Shown in pieces: positions 48,920-58,714 of a stretch of 64,000 bases of DNA. Source of the stretch: Pyrus communis. Lineage: Eukaryota > Streptophyta > Magnoliopsida > Rosales > Rosaceae. The stretch is taken from assembly GCF_963583255.1 (NCBI RefSeq), contig NC_084807.1, forward strand, positions 1,440,872 through 1,504,871, written 5' to 3'. The notes under the pieces are model-generated. The model made no database searches. It was given only the letters and a program-made list of their open reading frames with translations, and had not been told where the DNA came from. The first letter of the stretch is position 1, and every line of letters starts with the position of its first letter. Made by a program: the position numbers and the translations under genes.

Positions 48920-51900
48920 CTATTTCTTTTGCTGTGGAAGGCCATTGAGCAATTGATTTCTCCCGGCCAAAACCTTGTCGAAGACGGAATCCACCTCCTT
49001 TCCCAAACCGTCCACAAACTTCTCAAAAACTTCTAATTTTCTTCTCAATTCCTCAGCTTCTGCTCCACCGTTTTTTCCAATTCCGATTGCCGCTGCAAGG
49101 CCAGTCACGGCATCATTAAGCTCCTTCACCTCCTTCAATCCACCATTTCTCTCCATTATTTCACTCACTCTCGAATTCAACCCCGAAAGCAACGAGTCAA
49201 CAAACCTTCCACCAGAATTCCTCACCTCCGAGTATGGCTTGGGATTCCCAGCTAATCCAGACATCAAAATCCCACCTAGCCAGAATACCATTCCCTGCAT
49301 AACCTCCAAAGCTTGATGAATCACTGTTTCCTTGCTAATCAAGCAGCTTCCTTTCGCAACCTCTTCATTTCCTTGGCATCTGATTCCGTTGCTCAAACCC
49401 TTTGGTTGGAATTGGATTGCCTTCAGATGCTCCAAAGCCGAAGAAGGCGACGATTTCTCCACCAGGCTCAAACCATGAGCCAGCGAAACCCTAGCCTTCC
49501 CAAGATTAGACAGAGAAGAACTGACAGAATTGCAAAGCTCCAACAAACTCAAACTGTATTTGAGGTACTCATCCACAGAAGCAGCTTCCCATCTGCTCAT
49601 TGGAAAATCTACTTCCACAACCAGCTTTGCAAAAGCACTTTGGACGATGGGTAGGAGCTCAAAGCACTGTTGAATCCATGGAAATGATGGAATCTCTGAC
49701 CCTGCAGATTTTGATGAACTGAGAGGCAACAACTTTTTCAAGGAGTTTGAAACATGGGTTTGGAAGGCATCCAGAGATGCCGATAAGGCGGGTTCCGACG
49801 GGTGGTGGTGGTTGTGGTGGTGGTGGTGGTGATTCTCCAGCTTGGAGTAGATTTGGTTAAACATTGCAAATTAATGAGGGTTTTGGTATGGAAATTTGGT
49901 TTGTGCTGCGTTATATAAGTTGTGGGGTTTGGGTTGAAAAAGTCCACATGGCGTGTTCGTTTTGGCTGAACACATGGACACAGAAAAGATTTGAAACCCG
50001 GTGCGTGCCATTAGGCCAATTACCAATTGAAAATTATAAAAAACCGAGGGACATTGGCGGCGGTCAAATGTTCTTATCTTGTTCGTTTGTACTAATCCTT
50101 GAAAGACACGATTTGGAGCAATGCAATTGGATCCACTTGTTGTTGCCTTCAAATGCAAGCTAACATATAGGAAGGATCGAGGATGGAGATTGTCTATTAT
50201 TTGTCTTGCAAAGTTGAGCATCTAAGTAAGTAATGTTCTTCAATCCCGAGCATGTTTCATATTAGTGATGTTACTCAGTTTAATACGTGAATAACACATA
50301 TTAAATGATATATAAGCATATAATGTTGGATCGAAGTGATTGTTGCATTTCCCTTTTCACAATATGTGTTCTAATTTATTTCTGGTCTTAAGTTTTGAGA
50401 ATTCAAGGAAAATTAAATGATAGAAACAAAAAACTAATGTAGGAGGAGAAAACGATAATGAAAGCTACTACTGTTACTTGAGAGTAGGAACGATATCACA
50501 TTAAGATGTTGGTGTCCAACTCAAAACCATTTGTATCATGACATGTGGTGTACCGGCTTGTGTTCAAGGTACACGAAAAAACTCTCCAGATGCAGCACAT
50601 TGGTTTATATAGTCGGTACCTTAAACCGTAACATTACTTGTATTGTTTCACGGCTTTACTATAATAAGATTACTTTCTCAATGTTTTTGCTTTGTTTGTA
50701 AAGGTCCTCTCTATTGCTTGTCATCAATTTTTTATTGCCAATTAACCGGTGACTATGAATGTTCATATCAACTAAAAGTTTTAAACGTATGTGACAATTT
50801 ACTCGTTTGCATGTTATTATTTACTTTTTTTTTTTTTTTTTTAAAGCATGTTTTTAAACTTTGTTATTTAGAAAGTTAAAGAAATTAACCAAAAAAAAAA
50901 AGGCCCAATACGAGTTTTGTTTTGGTTTATGTCACCGCAGTACTGCAAAGCCTCCTTTTGTTAAAGACGATTGACTTAGACAAAACAAGAAAATTGACAT
51001 TCATTTCTTCCTTTAAAATACTTTCAATACAATGAATATCATATTCAAGTCAATCCTCTCCAACAAACGAGTCCCAAGTGTTTTTTTTGGAAGTTCAGGT
51101 TTGGCTCAATCAGTGTTTAAATTTTTTTTTATACATTGTTGATATTTTCATGATAAATCCAAAAAATCAAAGAAAGACATGAAAATTAGGGGTGATGTCT
51201 AAACTTCAGCTCATATCGAAGAAACTCTTAAGTTTAGGACCTTTATGCTAAAATCGACAGATATTGTCGATATTTCTTACACATAATAATGGAAAATCTC
51301 TTATATTTCGTCCAAACTAATGTTTGACAATCTCTCAAACTTCATTTTAAATTTCTATTATTTCAAATGAAAGCAATATCAATATTCAATATATCTGTCA
51401 ATATTTTTATAAATTTACATGTCGATATTTCCACTGATACAGATCTTTTAAACACTGAGCTCAATTGGATTGGTACTAATAGAAAATGTGGGAAACCGTC
51501 AAACTCAGAAACATGAGTCCTGGGAGAAGTAAGGGGTCATCAGAACTCCCATATGTAGGGAAAGAAGGAGAGGAAAGACAAATTTTGTTCCATACAAAGT
51601 AAATACTAAATCGTAAGTCAACATACTGTGTGGAAACGTGCATTTACCACTTAAATAGCGTGTAAACGTGCTTCTTCCAGTTTTTTAAATTGCAATTTGC
51701 TTCCTGTAGTTTATAGAAAAGTTAAATTATTTAAACTAAAAGTTCCCATTGTCTGATACACAAAAGAAAAGAAACAAAAAACTATATATAAAGCTTTTTA
51801 GTCAACGACATAACTTCTCAATTTGGTATTTTATTATGAAAATCAATTCAAGTGGTCATTGTAAATTATTTTGGTTTTTCTGTGAAAAATTTATTCATAT

Positions 51901-52100
51901 TCTTGTTAAATTGTCACATGAACGACCATGTAATAACCTTTTTAGGATTTTGTGAACCAACCCAGCCACATAACGAGGATATTGACAGATTTTCCACGGA
52001 ATAAACAAAATCATTTACTCATGGCCACTTCTATCAGTTTTCATTGTTAAAAACCAAAGTGAAGGTTTATGACGTTTTCATGAAACGTTTTGACTAAAAA
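48776..52100. repeat. Segmental duplication, unit A
   Basis: It starts at TTTTCGAAAAGGAAATAAAC and includes BPS1-like copy A, its upstream region and a diverged single copy of the sequence that is tandemly repeated in unit B (about 51795-52098). It matches unit B (54431-57900) along its length, for example GATGCAGCACATTGGTT at 50590 and 56277. Identity is high in the gene and lower with indels outside it. Confidence 0.85.
48920..49864 (-). CDS. BPS1-like (UPF0496 / BYPASS1-related) protein, copy A
   Basis: Intronless, 314 aa. It opens MFNQIYSKLE and then a histidine-rich run (HHHHHHNHHH) made by GTG repeats. A conserved core follows: SLDAFQTHVSNSLKKLLPLS, PSFPWIQQCFELLPIVQSAF, FPMSRWEAASVDEYLKYSLS and LLELCNSVSSSLSNLGKARV. 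There is a hydrophobic segment MQGMVFWLGGILMSGLA and a helical C-terminus. BYPASS1 proteins limit production of a root-derived mobile growth inhibitor in Arabidopsis; whether this paralogue does is unknown. It lacks the VLLVQK hexapeptide found after Met in copy B (18-base in-frame deletion), and its TATA box (49911-49919, read in reverse) is only about 50 bases before the ATG. By hand count it differs from copy B at 22 of about 313 positions. Confidence 0.85.
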   Translation of the reverse strand: MFNQIYSKLENHHHHHHNHHHPSEPALSASLDAFQTHVSNSLKKLLPLSSSKSAGSEIPSFPWIQQCFELLPIVQSAFAKLVVEVDFPMSRWEAASVDEYLKYSLSLLELCNSVSSSLSNLGKARVSLAHGLSLVEKSSPSSALEHLKAIQFQPKGLSNGIRCQGNEEVAKGSCLISKETVIHQALEVMQGMVFWLGGILMSGLAGNPKPYSEVRNSGGRFVDSLLSGLNSRVSEIMERNGGLKEVKELNDAVTGLAAAIGIGKNGGAEAEELRRKLEVFEKFVDGLGKEVDSVFDKVLAGRNQLLNGLPQQKK

Positions 52101-52143
52101 ACTAGAATACATGAAACTGTTGCAGTCATATTTAGAATAGAAA
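49865..52143. other. Upstream region of BPS1-like copy A
   Basis: Promoter and duplicated non-coding DNA. TTATATAAG at 49911-49919 is a TATA box on the minus strand. Poly-T runs sit at about 50826-50842. I see no further gene. Confidence 0.5.
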
Positions 52144-54430
52144 TGTGATTGTGTAAATCCTAATGTATCTAGGGGTATCTTGTAATATTCCCTTTAGTAG
52201 ATATTATCTTATTAGAGTTGTAATCCTATTAGGATAAAAATTTAACCTATCATACTACTATAAATAAAGGCACAATGAGATGAAATACAACACACCTCAC
52301 TATTAAATATCTCTCTTCTCTCTCTTGCCGCCGGCCTCTCCCCTTCTATTCCCTTAGAATAGTTCAGTCAATTAGGCCTACAACACGTTATCAATACGCT
52401 CTTACCAGAAGCTAAGGAACTGAAGGATCGTAGGATGAGGCTTTCTTCTACAAAATTCAAAGGCTTTTATTTGTTTTTTGTCAATTAGGTACACTTAAAA
52501 TAAAGTAAAAGATATTTGAAACGTCCACGAAGTATGAAACATTCCCCACTATGCATGAACCCCTATATTTATATTTTCCTTCCGATATATATAAATATTG
52601 TATATGATTTATATATTTGTCATTATACATATATATATATATATATATATCCGTTTCATGCATTATACAATTATTATTTTGCTATGTGGGATTTGGGAGT
52701 CAAAGCATATAAATAAATTAGAAGCAATTTAGGATTTTTTCAAACCCTAGAGATGTCAAGAAAAAAAAAAATGGGAAACATGCAGCATGGCTGGGGCTCG
52801 CCACTGCGTTGCCGCTGGCACCACCGCCGACAACCCCAGTTGGCCTGCAGCCCAACCGCATGGAGCACACCATCAAAAAGACATCGTTGTGACGTCTGGA
52901 CTATGGCAGTAGCCCTTTGGGCTTTGCTGTGCCTGCACAAACACCAAGCTCAGCCTGGTAAGGGTTACCATGGGCCTGCAGCCCCTCTAAGCCCAAAACT
53001 AGCAACTTTTGAGTTGTTGAGCTTTGTCTTAAGTCCCTGGCCCAAACCTGCAACAAGCTCGTAGCTTGCTAGGTTCACCCCATGCACCAAGCTCGTCTGC
53101 AGCAAGCCCGTATCGCTTGTTGGGTTTTGCCCAAGTCTTGCCCGACTTGCCTATAGCTTATGCTGCTGGGCTTGACTTGCCCCAACCCAAAAACCTGGGA
53201 GCCAGCCTTGGCTGGGCCTCCTGCACCAACCTGCAAACCAGCTTTAAGCTGGGCTTGCCTCATGCCTTATTTTGGCCCAAACCAGTAGCTTTTGTTGCTG
53301 GGCTTACCCATACCACATGGCCCTGAGCCCTGTAGCTTTCCCACGGCCCAATGGCCTGCAGCTGTGCTACAGGGCTCGTACCCACATTGCAACTAGCCTA
53401 CTTTATGCTGGGCCGCGTTATCTTTTTCGACCCAATGCTAATTTTTGGCATTCCCACGTTATAAATCATACCCAACTTTGGTTTACAATAATTAATTCTA
53501 ATTTAATTATTACTTGGTTTATCGCTAACCGAAGCTAATATGATCTGTTTGTCATTATTTTGCTTCCACGATTAACCCCGTTTGGTCCGATCTATTGAAT
53601 TAATTAAAAGTGACCAGCAATCCATTAATCTAATAATTAATCCAAAATAATTGACCTGAAAATCACTTTTGGACATTAACAATTCAATAAATTATTTTTA
53701 TACTTTGAACCATTGACATCCTTTCGTTGTCCCAAAACTCTCACACTTGAGCTCCCGAAGAAACTCATATCCAGTACACTTAAATCAGCATATTGCATTA
53801 TTTGTTCTTGCCGGAACCTCTCCTTTATGAACTAATCGTTCATAAAACTAAATTGAACCTGTAGTTTCATATTTAGTGCCTTTGAAACCCGAAGTTTCAT
53901 TCAAAACTTACCACATGAAACCTGTAGTTTTCATGCTTAAATTAAACCAATACATATCTATAGAACCCAAATTTTCTATGATGTTTGTCTATGGCTTTCC
54001 ATATGACTAACCACGTTTTTGTACCCGCTGTTTTAGGGACTTGTCGAACTTGAACAAGCTCGATTTCACCGCTCTAGAAGTACCTAAGACGTGAAACTCC
54101 ATCTCATTGCAAAGGGTATTAGAGCCACCATTGAGGAACCTATCGACGATGAACCCGTCGACGAAGATGAGAAGCTATGATCATCATCCGAAGACACATC
54201 TATGATGCACTGCAGACCGAGTACCTCGTTAAGGAGGATCCACTCACCCTTTGGCTTGCTCTGGCCGATTGTTTCGATAACTAGAAAGACATTTACTTGC
54301 CTAAAGCAAGATATGGCTAGCAGCATATACGCTTCCAAGTGTTTAAGTCCATGAATGAATACAACTCTGAAATTTGTAGAATCCGATCACTGTTTAAGTT
54401 CTATAAAGTGGACTTAAAAGACAAGGATCT
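52144..54430 (+). mobile_element. Degraded, truncated Ty1-copia fragment (LTR, leader and partial gag)
   Basis: 52144-52382 looks like an LTR: TG start, TTAGAGTTGTAATCCTATTA, CTATAAATAAAGGC TATA region, CT-rich tail and CA end. ACACGTTATCAATACGCTC follows, a sequence typical at this junction of many plant copia elements. A GC-rich leader (52780-53420) and a decayed gag come next: near 54040 NLNKLDFTALEV and near 54345-54420 SMNEYNSEICRIRSLFKFYK are readable in pieces with stops and frameshifts between them. No pol region or second LTR is present; the element stops exactly where duplication unit B begins. Confidence 0.7.
52780..53420 (+). repeat. GC-rich leader with recurring CTGGGCTTG / GCCTGCAGCCC motifs
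   Basis: Variants of CTGGGCTTG, GCCTGCAGC and AAGCTCG recur every 20-60 bases inside the copia fragment. Composition stands out from the AT-rich surroundings. It produces chance open frames that I do not call genes. Confidence 0.5.
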
Positions 54431-54584
54431 ACATTTTCGAAAATGAAATAAACATTGGTTTGATCATTTGAAATGTGAATTTTTACTTCATTTTTTTCTA
54501 TATACGTACAAACTCTGATTTACAAACTAAAATCAATAAATATACAACAATGTTCTGTACACAGTGAGTTATACAATTGATCTT

Positions 54585-55547
54585 CTATTTCTTTTGCTGT
54601 GGAAGGCCATTGAGCAATTGATTTCTCCCAGCCAAAACCTTGTCGAAGACGGAATCCACCTCCTTTCCCAAACCGTCCACAGACTTCTCAAACACCTCTA
54701 TTTTCCTTCTCAATTCCTCGGCTTCTACTCCGCTGTTCTTTCCAATTTCGATTGCTGCTGCAAGGCCCGTCACTGCATCGTTAAGCTCCTTCACCTCCTT
54801 CAATCCACCATTTCTCTCCATTATTTCACTCACTCTTGAATTCAACCCCGAAAGCAATGAGTCAACGAACCTTCCACCAGAATTCTTCACCTCCAAGTAT
54901 GGCTTGGGATTCCCAGCTAATCCAGACATCAAAATCCCACCTAGCCAGAATACCAATTCCTGCATAACCCCCAAAGCTTGTCGAATCACTGTTTCCTTGC
55001 TAATCAAGCAACTTCCTTTCCCAACTTCTTCATTTCCTTGAAATCTGATTCCCTTGCTCAAACCCTTTGGTAGGAATTGGATTGCCTTCAGATGCTCCAA
55101 AGCCGAAGAAGGCGACGATTTCTCCACCAGGCTCAAACCATGAGCCAGTGAAACCCTAGCCTTCCCAAGATTAGACAGAGAAGAACAGACAGAATTGCAA
55201 AGCTCCAACAAACTCAAACTGTATTTGAGATACTCATCCACAGAAGTAGCTCCCCATCTGCTCATGGGAAAATCTACTTCCACAACCAGCTTTGCAAAAG
55301 CACTTTGGACGATGGGTAGGAGCTCAAAGCACTGTTGAATCCATGGAAATGATGGAATCTCTGACCCTGCAGATTCTGATGAACTCAGAGGCAACAACTT
55401 TTTCAAGGAGTTTGAAACATGGGTTTGGAAGGCATCCAGAGATGCCGATAAGGCGGATTCCGACAGTTGGTGGTGGTTGTGGTGGTGGTGGTGGTGATTC
55501 TCCAGCTTGGAGTAGATTTGGTTAAACTTTTGCACCAAGAGAACCAT
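54585..55547 (-). CDS. BPS1-like (UPF0496 / BYPASS1-related) protein, copy B
   Basis: Intronless, 320 aa, starting MVLLVQKFNQIYSKLE and ending LAGRNQLLNGLPQQKK like copy A. Domain order is as in copy A: histidine run, FPWIQQCFELLPIVQSAF, FPMSRWGATSVDEYLKYSLS, and the hydrophobic LVFWLGGILMSGLAGNPK. The open frame continues 75 codons upstream of the chosen ATG, but that part has its counterpart in the non-coding leader of copy A. It also contains the TATA box (TTATATAAG at 55627-55635), so 55547 is the better start. The leader between TATA and ATG is about 80 bases, longer than in copy A. Copy B is probably closer to the ancestral form because it keeps the VLLVQK segment; that is an inference without an outgroup. 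Confidence 0.86.
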   Translation of the reverse strand: MVLLVQKFNQIYSKLENHHHHHHNHHQLSESALSASLDAFQTHVSNSLKKLLPLSSSESAGSEIPSFPWIQQCFELLPIVQSAFAKLVVEVDFPMSRWGATSVDEYLKYSLSLLELCNSVCSSLSNLGKARVSLAHGLSLVEKSSPSSALEHLKAIQFLPKGLSKGIRFQGNEEVGKGSCLISKETVIRQALGVMQELVFWLGGILMSGLAGNPKPYLEVKNSGGRFVDSLLSGLNSRVSEIMERNGGLKEVKELNDAVTGLAAAIEIGKNSGVEAEELRRKIEVFEKSVDGLGKEVDSVFDKVLAGRNQLLNGLPQQKK

Positions 55548-57563
55548 TGCAAAGTAATGAGGGTTTTCGTTTGGAAATTTGGTTTGTGCCTTGTGGTTGA
55601 GTTGTTGGAAAATGTGGGTTTGTGTGTTATATAAGCTGTGGGGGTTGCGTTGAAAAAGTCCACATGGCGTGTTCGTTTTGGCTGAACAGATGGACACAGA
55701 AAAGAGTTGAAACCAGGTGCGTGCCATTAGGCCAATTACCAATTGAAAATTGTAAAAACTGAGGAGGGACATTGGCGGCGGTCAAATGTTCTTATCTTGT
55801 TTGTTTGTACTAATCCTTGAAAGACACTTTTGGAGCAATGGAGATTGTCTATTATTTGTTTTGCAAAGTTAGCATCTGATTAAGTGATATGCTTTTTAAT
55901 TCTGAACACGTTTTTTTGCAAGTGATGTTACTTAGTTTGGTACATGAATAACACATATTAAATGACTTTTTTTTTTTTTGGTAAAACATATTAAATCACC
56001 TAAAAGTACATATTGTTGGACAAAGTGATCGTTGCATTCCTCTTTCGTCAACATGCGTATTTTAATTTATTTCTAGTCTTAAATTTTGAGAATTTAAAGA
56101 AATTAAAAGACCAAAACAATAGAACGTGTAGAAGAAAACGATAGTGAAAGCTACTACTACTAGTTGAGAGTAAAAATGATTTCACAATAGGATGTTAGCA
56201 TCCAACTCAAAACCATCTCTATCATAGCACGTGGTGTACTGACTTGTGTTTTGTGTATACAAAAAATTCCCTCCAGATGCAGCACATTGGTTCCTTTGTA
56301 TATGTTTTTATTGGTCGCAGTTGCTGCAGCAGCGCATTGTTTGTTAGTCGGTAGCTTAAACCATAATGTTACTTGATTGTTTCACGGCTTTACTATAAGA
56401 ATATTACTTTATTAATGTCTTTGTCCTTATCGTTAAAATTCAAAGTTTTCAAGCCATTTTCATTAGTTTTCCTATTTTTTAATGCCAATTAACTGGTAAA
56501 CTATGAATGTCCATATAATCTAAAGGTTTTAAACATGTGTGGCAATTTACTCTTTTGCACGTTATTATTTATTTACTTCTTGTTTAAATTATGTTTTTAT
56601 ATTTTGTTATTTAAAAAGTTAAATAAATAAACAAAAACACTGCCCACTACGAGCTTTGTTTTGGTTTATGTCATCGTAGTAGTACTACAAGGCCTCCCTT
56701 GTTAAAGATGATTGGCTGGGACAAAACAAGAAAACTGACATTTATTTATTCTTTCAAAATGTATTTAATACAGTGAATATCATATCCAAGTCAATCTTCT
56801 CTAATAAACAAGTCCCGAGTGTTCCTTTTTTTTGAAAGTTCACGTTTGGCTCAAACAGTGTTTGAAATCAACAGATATTGTCGATATTTCTTACACACAT
56901 GTTAAATAACGGAAAAACTTGTATATTTTGTCTAAACCAGTGTTTGACAATCCCTAACATTTCATTTCAAATTTCCATAATTTTTATCCAAAGTAATCAA
57001 TATCGATATTTGATATATCCATCGATATTTTTATAAATTTGCATATTAATATTCTACCGATACTGCTATTTTAAACGATGTCTCAATTCGATTGGTACGA
57101 ATAGTAAATGTGGGAAACAGTCAAACTCGTAAACAGAGTTATGAGAGAAGTAAAGGACCCTCAGAACTCCCAAATGTAGGGAAGGAAGGAAGAATCTGGA
57201 AGGAAGGAAAGGAAGGACAAATTTTGTTCCATACAAAGAAAACACGTACAGGCTACAAGCTACGGCTGTACTGAAACTAAATACTAGAATCCCAAGTCAA
57301 CGCACGTTTTTGTTTTCCGTGATGCAACTATTTGCACCCACTGCACACAAAACTGCGTGCGTGGAAACGTGCATTTACCACTTTTTTTTTTTTTGGAAAC
57401 AACGTGCATTTACCACTTAATTGGCGTGTAAACGTGCTTCTTTCAGTTTTTTAGGTTGCAATTTTGCTAACTGTATTTTATAGAAAAGTCAATTGTCTAA
57501 ACTAAAAGCTCCCGTTGTCTGAAATACAAAAGAAAAGAAAAGAAAATATAAGGCTTTTTAACT
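55548..57563. other. Upstream region of BPS1-like copy B
   Basis: Duplicated promoter and spacer DNA with TATA at 55627-55635. It contains AAGGAAGGAAGG repeats near 57180-57220 and a direct repeat GTGCATTTACCACTT at 57370 and 57406 around a T-run. No gene seen. Confidence 0.5.
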
Positions 57564-58237
57564 AAAATGATTTTTGAAACTGAGATAACTTCTCACTTTG
57601 ATTTTTTACAATGAAAATCAATATTAGTCGTCAATGAGTTTGTCCACCGTAAATAAATTTGGTTCTTCTATGAAAACTAGATCAATATCATCACTAAACG
57701 GTCACGTGAATGACTACGTGACCACCCTTTTATGGATATTCTTGTCAAACCAACTCATCTACTTAATAAGGATATTGACAGATTTTTTACATAAAGAACA
57801 AAGTGATTTACAGTGGATAAAGTTAAGGACGCTTTTTATCGATTTTCATTGGTACCGACCAAAGAGAATAGTTATGACAATTTTATAGAACATTTTGGCT
57901 AAAATGATTTTTGAAATTAGGATAACTCCTCACTCTGATTTCTGACAATGAAAATTGACACAAGTCGTTGATGAGTTTGTCCACCATAAATTAATTTGGT
58001 TCTTCTGTGAAAACTATATCAATATCATCACTAAATTGTCACATGAAGGACTACGTGACCACCCATTTATGAGTATTCTTGTCAAACCAAACCCTCTACT
58101 TAATGAGGATATTAACAGATTTTTCACATAAAGAACAAAGTGAATTACAGTGGATAAACTTAAGGACGTTTTTTATTGATTTTCATTGTTAGCGACCAAA
58201 GAGAATAGTTATGACAATTTTAGAGAATATTTTGGCT
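57564..58237. repeat. Two tandem copies of a 337-bp unit
   Basis: Unit 1 57564-57900 and unit 2 57901-58237 both begin AAAATGATTTTTGAAA and end TTTTGGCT, and share blocks such as TCAATATCATCACTAAA and AAGAACAAAGTGA. The offset is 337 bases at both boundaries. Unit A of the duplication has one diverged copy at about 51795-52098. Confidence 0.85.
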
Positions 58238-58389
58238 ATAAAGCCAAAATATTAAAGCTTATTTTCATACTTAATTGGGAAACAAAAGTGAATTACCTGA
58301 CACTTTATAAAGATCAAGGAAAACTCTACCAGCAGCAGCACAAGACCACTCTTGCCACTCCTGACAAAGCCTTCTCGGAGTTTATGAAC

Positions 58390-58530
58390 GGGAATGAGCG
58401 GATCCTCGTTCGGGATCCTCAAATCATGTCCGTTCATCGTACATGGTATGGTCAGAAATAATTTTAAATACTTTTATTTAAAATTAAATATAAATAATAC
58501 CTGACGAAAACAGGCTGCACGATGTACTAC
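58390..58530. repeat. Small foldback-like repeat, also present near 62440-62530
   Basis: GCGGATCCTCGTTCGGGATC, CCGTTCATCGTACATGGTAT and, further on, ATAAATAATACCTGAC with GCACGATGTAC form complementary parts. The 62440-62530 region carries the same words (CCGTTCATCGTGTATCGTAC, TGGTCAGGTATTATTTATGT). Confidence 0.5.
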
Positions 58531-58714
58531 AGCAAGTCTTGCACAGCAAATTCTAAAGCAAAAATCATTTTCTTTTCTCTTCCTGTAAAATGTTTATGAA
58601 CAGAAATTAGAAAATGGAAGGAATCTACTACTGCCTAAGAACACACCACACAAGCACCCCAGCGCGACCCTGTTCAATAATTGAGAAATCGAAGCACTAT
58701 CTGTTACCAAAGAG

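Larger units (their letters stand above)
54431..57900. repeat. Segmental duplication, unit B
   Basis: It begins ACATTTTCGAAAATGAAATA, parallel to unit A at 48776, and runs through BPS1-like copy B and about 2.3 kb of upstream DNA in the same orientation. At 56420-56475 it carries a stretch (TTATCGTTAAAATTCAAAGT) absent from unit A but present again at 62699. Confidence 0.85.

Noticed and set aside
52753..53538. Three consecutive open frames (52753-53064, 53066-53326, 53272-53538)
   Set aside because: They lie in the GC-rich repetitive leader of the copia fragment, have Pro/Ala/Leu-biased composition and match no family I know.
54585..55772. Longer 395-codon start for BPS1-like copy B
   Set aside because: The extra N-terminus reads through the TATA box and the leader, whose counterpart in copy A is not an open extension of the same frame.
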